From positions 1 through 6,225 of the forward strand of contig CAMLFV010000159.1 of assembly GCA_946479395.1 (NCBI GenBank): DNA of 6,225 nucleotides. Reading direction: 5' to 3'. Shown piece after piece: positions 1-5,467 of this stretch. The notes under the pieces were generated by a model. That model was not told the origin of the DNA, made no database searches, and saw only the letters and a program-made list of their open reading frames with translations. The number at the start of each line of letters is the position of its first letter. The first letter of the stretch is position 1. Origin of the DNA: an uncultured Flavobacterium sp. GTDB lineage: Bacteria; Bacteroidota; Bacteroidia; Flavobacteriales; Flavobacteriaceae. A program made the translations under genes and the position numbers.

Positions 1-281
1 TATTGACAAACCCGGAATTACGCAATTTGTTCGATATTAAAATTTTTGTTCATGCCGATTCAGACGAACGATTAATCAGAAGGTTAAAACGTGATATTGT
101 AGAAAGAGGTCGCGATATGGACGAGGTTTTACACCGATATCAAACCACATTGAAACCAATGCACGAGCAGTTTATCGAACCATCAAAAGCATACGCAGAC
201 ATTATTATTCCTAACGATAAATACAACACCGTAGCTATTGATATTGTTCGAACGGTTATCAATAAAAAAATTAACGATTAA
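1..281 (+). CDS. udk: Uridine kinase, C-terminal part (5' end outside window)
   Basis: Uridine kinase phosphorylates uridine and cytidine to UMP and CMP in the cytoplasmic pyrimidine salvage pathway. Only the last 92 complete codons are visible, beginning at base 3 in an already open frame; the family is usually about 200-210 residues, so the P-loop and most of the nucleoside site lie off the left edge. The TTG at base 3 is an internal Leu codon, not a start. Visible family features are the strand FDIKIFVHADSDERL followed by the Arg-rich lid segment with RRLKRDIVERGRD, then a helix around LHRYQTTLKPMHEQFIEPSK and the strand ADIIIP, all typical of the C-terminal half of prokaryotic Udk. The TAA stop is only 2 bases ahead of the next ATG, so the two genes are almost certainly cotranscribed and may be translationally coupled. 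Identity is confident; the missing N-terminus cannot be assessed. Confidence 0.93.
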   Translation, partial: LTNPELRNLFDIKIFVHADSDERLIRRLKRDIVERGRDMDEVLHRYQTTLKPMHEQFIEPSKAYADIIIPNDKYNTVAIDIVRTVINKKIND

Positions 282-283
282 GA

Positions 284-625
284 ATGAAACAAAAAATCGC
301 CGCCCTATTAATTAAATATCCGTTTTTAAAATGGGTTACCAACAGGTTTATTTTAGCAACCCTGTTTTTTGTTGTTTGGCTTTTGTTTTTTGATACCTAT
401 GCTTTTTACGACCACCGAACTATCGACAAGGAAATAAACAAGCTGGAAGAAAACCGAGATTACTATCAAACCGAAATTAACAGCGACGATAAAAATATTA
501 AAAAACTATACCGAAAGGAAGAAGTTGAACGATACGCCCGAGAGAAATATTACATGAAGCGCGAAAATGAAGACATTTATATTATTGACAGCGACAAAGA
601 ATACACAACAGAAGAAACTAACTAA
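284..625 (+). CDS. Septum formation initiator family protein (DivIC/FtsB-like)
   Basis: This is a 113-residue single-pass membrane protein of the DivIC/FtsB family, small bitopic proteins that join FtsL- and FtsQ/DivIB-type partners in the divisome. The layout fits the family: a short basic cytoplasmic N-terminus (residues 1-21, with several Lys and an Arg), one hydrophobic segment (about 22-42, rich in Phe, Leu, Val and Trp), then a charged helix likely to be a coiled coil (about 45-80). The conserved tail follows: EEVERYAREKYYMKRENEDIYII at about 79-101, given here as one block because the E-x-x-A-R-E-K-Y-x-M-K-x-x-N-E-D pattern is the family hallmark. The ATG lies 2 bases after the udk stop, and no other start fits the membrane topology. 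It is followed by a 17-base gap to mutA. In Bacteroidota the protein is usually annotated by family only; whether it is functionally DivIC or FtsB cannot be decided from sequence, so no symbol is given. Confidence 0.88.
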   Translation: MKQKIAALLIKYPFLKWVTNRFILATLFFVVWLLFFDTYAFYDHRTIDKEINKLEENRDYYQTEINSDDKNIKKLYRKEEVERYAREKYYMKRENEDIYIIDSDKEYTTEETN

Positions 626-642
626 CAAATCAATACAGCAAT

Positions 643-1995
643 ATGTTATTTAACGATTTTGAAAAAGTAACATCAAAACAATGGAAAAATCAAATTCAGT
701 ACGAATTAAAAGGTGCCGATTATAACGATACATTGGTTTGGGAAAGTTTAGAAGGCATTAAAGTTAAACCTTTCTATCATAACGACGAAGACACTGTAAC
801 CACAGGCGTTTCTACACAAAACTCTAATTTTTCTATTGTTCAGGAAATTTATGTTTTCGATACAGAAAAATCAATCACAAAAGCAAACGAAGTTTTAAAA
901 CGCGGTGCAGAAAGCATTCGTTTCATCATTCCTTCAAAAGAAATAAATGTAGTAAACATCATTAATCAACTACAGCAGCAGCCAAAAGCGGCTTATTTGC
1001 AGTTATTGTTTTTAGATACCGATGTTGTGGAACAGATTAATACCGAAGCTGCCAAATTACAGTTTGAAGTTTTTGTTTTGATCGATCCGATTCATCAGTT
1101 AACTTTCGATGGAAATTTTTATAAAGACGGAACTTCGGATTTTGAAGCGTTGAATAAAATCAACCAAAAAGCCAATAACATCAACTGGTTAACCGTAAAA
1201 GCAACTACGTATCAAAACGCTGGTGCTAATATGTTGCAGCAAATTGCCTACACTTTGGCGCATACCAACGAATATTTAAACCGAATTGAAAATTTCGATA
1301 AAAACATCACCGTGGAAGTAGCTGTTGGTGGAAATTATTTCTTCGAAATTGCAAAATTACGTGCACTCCGTTTGGCTTTAACCGCTTTAGCGGAAGCTTA
1401 TTCAGAAAACATCACGTTCCATATTATAGCAAAACCTACACGTAGAAACAAAACCATTTACGATTACAACGTAAACATGTTGCGTACCACTACAGAATGT
1501 ATGAGTGCTGTGTTAGGTGGAGCTGATGCGGTTGAAAATTTAGCATACGATGCATTATTCCATAAAACAAACGAATTTGGCGACCGTATTTCAAGAAATC
1601 AATTGTTGATTTTAAAGGAAGAAAGTTATTTTGATAAATTAAACAATCCGGCAGACGGAGCTTATTACATAGAAAGTTTAACACAGCAGTTAGCCGAAAA
1701 AGGTTTGGAACTTTTTAAGGATATCGAAAAAAATGGCGGATTAATTTCACAGTTGATCGAAGGAACTATTCAGCGAAAAATCAATGAAGCTGCTACAAAA
1801 GAACAAGAATTATTCAATTCGGGAAAAGAAGTTTTATTGGGAACAAACAAATATCCAAATCCGCAAGATAAAATGGCGCACGATTTAGAGTTGTATCCTT
1901 TCGTAAAACAAAATCCTCGTAAAACATTAATTACTCCGATCATTGAAAAACGTTTGGCAGAAGCTTTAGAGCAAGAACGTTTAGCTAAAGAATAA
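643..1995 (+). CDS. mutA: Methylmalonyl-CoA mutase small (beta) subunit, short form without B12 domain
   Basis: This is the non-catalytic partner of MutB in the heterodimeric adenosylcobalamin-dependent mutase that interconverts succinyl-CoA and (R)-methylmalonyl-CoA in propionate metabolism. The 450 residues cover the TIM-barrel domain. Its last part is clearly paralogous to MutB: GAYYIESLTQQLAEK (339-353) matches [15 protein letters not shown] in MutB, and both go on to a GG-rich helix and an NKY segment (402-404). In the region matching the MutB catalytic-histidine loop, the His is replaced by Thr (about residue 189, within KATTYQNAGA), as expected for an inactive subunit. There is no C-terminal cobalamin domain; actinobacterial MutA is near 640 residues with a degenerate one. 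To my knowledge a short form near 450 residues is common in flavobacteria, so I read this as a lineage form, not a truncation. The ATG at 643 follows an A-rich leader without a clear Shine-Dalgarno; the conserved FE...SKQWKNQIQYELKGADY segment starts a few residues in, which supports this start. Confidence 0.93.
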   Translation: MLFNDFEKVTSKQWKNQIQYELKGADYNDTLVWESLEGIKVKPFYHNDEDTVTTGVSTQNSNFSIVQEIYVFDTEKSITKANEVLKRGAESIRFIIPSKEINVVNIINQLQQQPKAAYLQLLFLDTDVVEQINTEAAKLQFEVFVLIDPIHQLTFDGNFYKDGTSDFEALNKINQKANNINWLTVKATTYQNAGANMLQQIAYTLAHTNEYLNRIENFDKNITVEVAVGGNYFFEIAKLRALRLALTALAEAYSENITFHIIAKPTRRNKTIYDYNVNMLRTTTECMSAVLGGADAVENLAYDALFHKTNEFGDRISRNQLLILKEESYFDKLNNPADGAYYIESLTQQLAEKGLELFKDIEKNGGLISQLIEGTIQRKINEAATKEQELFNSGKEVLLGTNKYPNPQDKMAHDLELYPFVKQNPRKTLITPIIEKRLAEALEQERLAKE

Positions 1996-2023
1996 TTTTT
2001 GTAACTTGTAGAAAAAGAGAATC

Positions 2024-2251
2024 ATGGAAGCAATCAGAGAAATAGTAAAAGTAAAAAACCGTCAGGTAATTATTAATTTACCCGATGATTTTAATGCCGA
2101 TGAAGTTGAAGTGATCGTATTAAAAACAATTGACAGTGATCTTTCTGAAGAGCAAAAAATCATTTTAGAAAACCGACTAAACGAACCAGAAACGGAATAT
2201 ATTACATCACAAGAATCATTAGATCTTTTGAAAAAAAAATATGGTTTTTAA
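2024..2251 (+). CDS. Probable antitoxin of a RelE/ParE-type toxin-antitoxin pair
   Basis: This is a 75-residue acidic protein directly upstream of, and overlapping by 11 bases, a RelE/ParE-like gene, the usual antitoxin-first order. Residues 4-35 look like an antiparallel beta structure (REIVKVKNRQVIINLPDDFNADEVEVIVLK, shown in parts as REIVKVKNRQ, VIINLPDDFN and EVEVIVL). This resembles small Bacteroidota antitoxins that form an N-terminal dimer and may bind the operator. Residues 40-72 are charged and helical (LSEEQKIILENRLNEPE, then SQESLDLLKKKYGF) and recall the addiction-module component family that wraps around the toxin. Family membership is inferred from this pattern and the neighbour, not from a search. 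The ATG is preceded at about 5-10 bases by AAGAGA, a weak ribosome-binding site. It starts 28 bases after the mutA stop. If it acts like known pairs it would repress its own transcription, but I see no clear operator palindrome in the short upstream gap. Confidence 0.7.
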   Translation: MEAIREIVKVKNRQVIINLPDDFNADEVEVIVLKTIDSDLSEEQKIILENRLNEPETEYITSQESLDLLKKKYGF

Positions 2252-2534
2252 GGTAATTGTTTCAAAAAGAGCTCAACAAGAAATTGAAAATGCAATAGCA
2301 TATTACAGTGAAATTAATAAGTCTTTAGCTCAAAGGTTTTATAATGCTGTAGAGGTTAATTATAAAAAATTGGAAACAAATCCTTATTTTCAAAATAGAT
2401 ATAAAGAATTTAGAGCAATACCTTTAAAGAAATTTCCATTTCTTATTTTCTATCATGTTGATGAGGATAAACATATAATAAAAATACTTTCTTGCTTTCA
2501 CACCTCAAGAAGTATCAAGAAATATCCAGAATAG
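2241..2534 (+). CDS. RelE/ParE family toxin-like protein
   Basis: This 97-residue basic protein has the layout of the RelE/ParE superfamily, whose members either cut mRNA on the ribosome (RelE) or inhibit DNA gyrase (ParE). Visible family pattern: an N-terminal strand VFKVIVSKRAQQEI (2-15), two helices with AIAYYSEINKSLAQRFY (18-34), a strand with YKEFRAIPL (54-62), the diagnostic FPFLIFYHVDED (65-76), and the final strand ILSCFHTSRS (82-91). The FP(F/Y)-x-I-x-Y step and the H-T-S-R end are common in Bacteroidota ParE-like toxins. Which activity it has cannot be told from these residues. The start ATG lies inside the antitoxin gene and is preceded by nine A instead of a Shine-Dalgarno, so translation is probably coupled to the antitoxin. 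The frame looks complete and unbroken. Its third positions look more AT-rich than those of mutB, consistent with later acquisition. It ends 54 bases before mutB. Confidence 0.8.
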   Translation: MVFKVIVSKRAQQEIENAIAYYSEINKSLAQRFYNAVEVNYKKLETNPYFQNRYKEFRAIPLKKFPFLIFYHVDEDKHIIKILSCFHTSRSIKKYPE

Positions 2535-2588
2535 TAAATATTCAGAAATTAAAATTATTAATGAATTTGAAGATTATTTAAAAAATTC

Positions 2589-4712
2589 ATGAGAAAAAAC
2601 ATACAAAATATACAATTACCACATCAAAAGAAAACCGTAACAGATAATCTAAATTCTTTTGAAACAGCCGAAGGTATTCAAGTAAAGCAAACCTATACGT
2701 TAGCCGATGTTGAAGAACTGGAACACATTGGTTTTGGTGCCGGTTTCGCGCCTAATTTACGCGGACCTTATGCAACAATGTACGTTCGTCGCCCGTGGAC
2801 TATCCGTCAATATGCAGGTTTTTCTACTGCAGAAGAAAGTAATGCTTTTTACAGAAGAAATTTAGCAGCGGGGCAAAAAGGACTTTCGGTTGCTTTTGAT
2901 TTGGCAACACACCGCGGCTATGATTCTGATCACGAACGTGTGGTGGGCGATGTTGGTAAAGCCGGCGTAGCGATTGATTCGGTTGAAGACATGAAAATTT
3001 TGTTCGATCAGATTCCTTTAGATGAAATGTCGGTTTCTATGACTATGAACGGTGCCGTTTTACCTATTTTGGCATTTTATATTGTAGCTGCAAAAGAACA
3101 AGGTGTCGATGAAAAACTACTTTCGGGCACCATTCAAAACGATATTTTAAAAGAGTTCATGGTGCGTAACACGTACATTTATCCACCTACTCCATCCATG
3201 AAAATTATTGCTGATATTTTTGATTATACCAGTAAAAACATGCCTAAATTCAACTCAATTTCCATATCGGGTTATCACATGCAAGAAGCTGGTGCTACCG
3301 CTGATATTGAATTGGCTTATACCCTAGCCGATGGTTTAGAATACATTCGCACGGGATTGGCTGCCGGAATGAAAGTTGATGAATTTGCTCCTCGCCTATC
3401 TTTTTTCTGGGCAATTGGTATGAATCATTTTATGGAGATTGCTAAAATGCGCGCCGGTAGAATGATTTGGGCTAAACTAATTAAGCAATTTAATACCGAT
3501 TCTGAAAAATCATTGGCATTGCGTACACACTGTCAAACTTCAGGTTGGAGTTTAACAGAGCAAGATCCTTTCAACAACGTGGCGCGTACGGCGATTGAAG
3601 CGGCAGCTGCAGCATTTGGTGGAACACAATCGTTACATACGAACGCATTGGACGAAGCCATTGCTTTACCAACAGATTTTTCGGCACGTATTGCTCGTAA
3701 TACGCAAATTTTCTTACAAGAAGAAACGAAAATTACAAAAACCGTTGATCCTTGGGCGGGAAGCTATTACGTAGAAAGTTTAACAGCCGAGATTGCTGAG
3801 AAAGCTTGGAAATTGATCGAAGAGGTAGAATCTTACGGTGGTATGACCAAAGCGATTGAAGCAGGAATTCCAAAAATGCGTATCGAAGAAGCTGCGGCTC
3901 GTAAACAGGCTCGTATTGATTCTGGTCAGGATATTATTGTGGGTGTGAACAAATATCGATTGGAAAAAGAAGATCCGTTACAGATTTTAGAAGTTGATAA
4001 TCAAGTGGTTCGCCAACAGCAAATCGAACGATTAAATAAAATTAAAGCTACTCGCGATAACGATAAAGTAAAACAAAGCTTGGCAGCATTAACCAATGCA
4101 GCTAAAACAGGCGAAGGCAATTTACTGGCACTGGCTGTTACAGCAGCTGAAAACCGAGTTACATTAGGAGAAATTTCTGATGCATTGGAAGAAGTTTACG
4201 GCAGATACAAAGCACAAATTAAAACCATTAGTGGCGTGTATAACAAAGAAATTAAAACCGATGAAAATTTTACAAAAGCAAAGCAACTTGCCGACGATTT
4301 TGCAAAAAAAGAAGGACGCCGTCCACGTATTATGATTGCTAAAATGGGACAAGATGGGCACGATCGTGGAGCAAAAGTAGTTGCTACAGGTTATGCCGAT
4401 GTTGGATTTGATGTGGATATGGGTCCGTTGTTCCAAACACCTGCCGAAGCTGCCAAACAAGCAGTTGAAAACGATGTGCATATTTTAGGTGTATCTTCAT
4501 TGGCCGCCGGTCATAAAACATTGGTTCCACAAGTTATTGAAGAATTAAAGAAATACGGTCGTGAAGATATTATGGTAATTGTAGGCGGAGTTATCCCAGC
4601 ACAAGATTATCAGTATTTGTTCGATTCAGGCGCAGTAGCCGTTTTTGGTCCTGGAACCAGAATTGCCGACGCTGCCATTACTATTTTAAATGTGCTGTTA
4701 GATACAGAATAA
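2589..4712 (+). CDS. mutB: Methylmalonyl-CoA mutase large (alpha) catalytic subunit
   Basis: This is the catalytic subunit of adenosylcobalamin-dependent methylmalonyl-CoA mutase (also called scpA); it rearranges succinyl-CoA and (R)-methylmalonyl-CoA through a radical mechanism in the cytoplasm. At 707 residues it is near full family length (about 715-730). The TIM barrel (about 30-540) holds the substrate site: [20 protein letters not shown] (58-77) contains Y61, R68, R73 and the radical-steering Y75, matching Y75, R82, R87 and Y89 of the Propionibacterium enzyme. R193 (MVRNTY) matches R207 and H230 ([10 protein letters not shown]) matches H244. The C-terminal cobalamin domain (about 578-705) has base-off B12 binding: K585, D589 and H591 in GQDGHDRG, the lower-axial histidine motif D-x-H-x-x-G, then GVSSLAAGH (634-642) and VGGVIP (665-670). 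All key residues are present, so the enzyme should be active with MutA. The ATG at 2589 lacks a clear Shine-Dalgarno, as is usual in this phylum. A gene for the MeaB-type chaperone is not in this window. Confidence 0.97.
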   Translation: MRKNIQNIQLPHQKKTVTDNLNSFETAEGIQVKQTYTLADVEELEHIGFGAGFAPNLRGPYATMYVRRPWTIRQYAGFSTAEESNAFYRRNLAAGQKGLSVAFDLATHRGYDSDHERVVGDVGKAGVAIDSVEDMKILFDQIPLDEMSVSMTMNGAVLPILAFYIVAAKEQGVDEKLLSGTIQNDILKEFMVRNTYIYPPTPSMKIIADIFDYTSKNMPKFNSISISGYHMQEAGATADIELAYTLADGLEYIRTGLAAGMKVDEFAPRLSFFWAIGMNHFMEIAKMRAGRMIWAKLIKQFNTDSEKSLALRTHCQTSGWSLTEQDPFNNVARTAIEAAAAAFGGTQSLHTNALDEAIALPTDFSARIARNTQIFLQEETKITKTVDPWAGSYYVESLTAEIAEKAWKLIEEVESYGGMTKAIEAGIPKMRIEEAAARKQARIDSGQDIIVGVNKYRLEKEDPLQILEVDNQVVRQQQIERLNKIKATRDNDKVKQSLAALTNAAKTGEGNLLALAVTAAENRVTLGEISDALEEVYGRYKAQIKTISGVYNKEIKTDENFTKAKQLADDFAKKEGRRPRIMIAKMGQDGHDRGAKVVATGYADVGFDVDMGPLFQTPAEAAKQAVENDVHILGVSSLAAGHKTLVPQVIEELKKYGREDIMVIVGGVIPAQDYQYLFDSGAVAVFGPGTRIADAAITILNVLLDTE

Positions 4713-4772
4713 AACAAATATTTAATAACTAATACTTATTTAAGTGTACTATAACTAAGTCGGCATTAAACG

Positions 4773-4796
4773 GTGGCTGAACGAAGTCGAAGTCAC
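4773..4796. repeat. Short palindromic dispersed-repeat-like element (CTGA-CGAAGTCGAAG type)
   Basis: This is a 24-base element with arms GTGGCT (4773-4778) and AGTCAC (4791-4796), complementary apart from one G-T wobble, enclosing GAACGAAGTCGA. The core CTGAACGAAGTCGAAG closely resembles CTGAGCGAAGTCGAAG, a short palindromic intergenic sequence I know to recur in many bacterial genomes. It is more GC-rich than its surroundings and lies between the mutB stop and the terminator. An 8-base direct repeat, CATTAAAC, lies at 4764-4771 and 4796-4803, bracketing the element. Copy number in this genome cannot be seen from one window. Confidence 0.6.
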
Positions 4797-4800
4797 ATTA

Positions 4801-4836
4801 AACAAAAACTCCAACCTAAAGGTTGGAGTTTTTGTT
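4801..4836. terminator. Bidirectional intrinsic terminator between convergent genes
   Basis: This is a perfect 16-bp stem, AACAAAAACTCCAACC (4801-4816), a TAAA loop (4817-4820) and the exact complement (4821-4836). The GC-rich core CTCCAACC/GGTTGGAG is flanked by A5 on the left and T5 on the right, so a U-tract follows the hairpin in either direction. It should end mutB transcription (stop at 4712) and, on the other strand, the 187-aa gene, whose stop codon at 4835-4837 overlaps the base of the stem. Confidence 0.9.
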
Positions 4837-5398
4837 ATAAAATACTTCCTATAAAATTATCGTTTTCCATGGTTCGCCAAACCTCAACATTACTTATGTA
4901 TTTGTCTTTATAAGGTAGGCTGCGGCAGTTTAACTGTATTTTAGAAACCTTGTTTATATCTACCAAAAAGTGGTTATCTTCCCAGAAATAGCAAAACAAC
5001 GGCGGCTGGTTTCTGTAAATCGATGTAAACTTACCAAACACTTTTACGCGTTTTTTAACTTCTTGTTTGTTTAATACTTCAAACCCCGATTTTTCAAAAT
5101 ACGTACGAATCACTATCAACGGATTTTCGTTTTGATTACTTACTTTTTTGTACGACTGTAAGTAAAAATCGGTCATTAATTTTTCGTTTATAAACTTGCT
5201 TGCAATATCAAATTCAAACACAAACAACTGCTCTTTATTGTTTAAATCGCGTTTGTCAAAATCTTTTGCCAGCAATAAAATTTCGTTCACACCATTATAA
5301 AAATTGTACGAAACCAATAATTCATAATAGTTAATTTTTTTGCCTTCTTTATAGTAAAACCTAGGAAAAACCTGGTTAATTGTACCTGTTATTGTCAT
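4835..5398 (-). CDS. Uncharacterised protein, possibly two degenerate OB-fold repeats
   Basis: This 187-residue protein is not recognised with confidence. It has no signal peptide or membrane segment, so it is probably cytoplasmic. It is rich in aromatic residues, Lys and Asn and appears mostly beta. The N-terminal half begins MTITGTINQVFPRFY and has EQLFVFEFDIASKFI...TDFYLQSYKKV at 56-85. The C-terminal half has VKVFGKFTSIY (118-128) and then KIQLNCRSLPYKDKY...VEVWRTM at 153-177. Both halves show a 'strand - basic loop - K-x-Y/F - strand ending in an aromatic plus K/R' pattern. This recalls the end of the small Bacteroidota OB-fold family DUF3127, which resembles single-strand DNA-binding proteins. 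That likeness is inference and weak. The ATG at 5398 is the first in frame and is preceded by a promoter-like TATCTTTG about 35 bases upstream. The gene lies 69 bases downstream of the macroglobulin gene on the same strand; this gives no functional hint. Confidence 0.75.
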   Translation of the reverse strand: MTITGTINQVFPRFYYKEGKKINYYELLVSYNFYNGVNEILLLAKDFDKRDLNNKEQLFVFEFDIASKFINEKLMTDFYLQSYKKVSNQNENPLIVIRTYFEKSGFEVLNKQEVKKRVKVFGKFTSIYRNQPPLFCYFWEDNHFLVDINKVSKIQLNCRSLPYKDKYISNVEVWRTMENDNFIGSIL

Positions 5399-5428
5399 TA
5401 AATAATGTTCTAATCTATTTTAGAATAA

Positions 5429-5456
5429 TTGTCAAAGATAGCGATTCTTACCTTTG
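5429..5456 (+). promoter_or_regulatory. Consensus Bacteroidota promoter-like sequence pointing rightward (antisense to the macroglobulin gene)
   Basis: TTG at 5429-5431, then exactly 17 bases, then TACCTTTG at 5449-5456: a full match to TTG-N17-TAnnTTTG. Transcription would start near 5463 and run into the 3' end of the oppositely oriented macroglobulin gene. No plausible plus-strand coding gene follows; the first ATG (5481) opens only 16 codons. Whether it is active is unknown. Confidence 0.4.
5433..5440 (-). promoter_or_regulatory. Bacteroidota-type -7 element for the 187-aa gene
   Basis: On the minus strand these bases read TATCTTTG, a full match to the Bacteroidota -7 consensus TAnnTTTG. 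The start codon of the downstream gene (5398) is 34 bases further on, giving an expected leader of roughly 25-30 bases. No TTG is found 17-19 bases upstream, only an A/T-rich stretch, so the -33 part is poor. The gene could also be read through from the macroglobulin gene. Confidence 0.45.
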
Positions 5457-5467
5457 TTTTGTTAAAC

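Noticed and set aside
1490..1684. 64-codon open frame on the minus strand inside mutA
   Set aside because: It lies wholly within a well-supported gene on the other strand, has no recognisable protein pattern and has no promoter or ribosome-binding site.
1993..2001. Possible separate promoter for the toxin-antitoxin pair (TAATTTTTG)
   Set aside because: It has three bases instead of two between TA and TTTG, overlaps the end of mutA, and has no TTG at the right distance upstream. It is too weak to annotate, although a cassette promoter would be expected.
2535..2588. Gap before mutB checked for a promoter or remnant gene
   Set aside because: It is AT-rich; TGAATTTG near 2562 misses the TAnnTTTG consensus, and the ATG at 2561 opens only six codons. 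Nothing can be supported.
4164..4481. 105-codon open frame on the minus strand inside mutB
   Set aside because: It covers the conserved B12-domain coding region of mutB; its Cys/Phe/Ile-rich translation is what an antisense shadow looks like.
4713..4763. Short AT-rich inverted and direct repeats (ACTT-ATTT-AAGT, ATAACTAA twice)
   Set aside because: Such short A/T-only matches are expected by chance in this composition; no stable stem or known site results.
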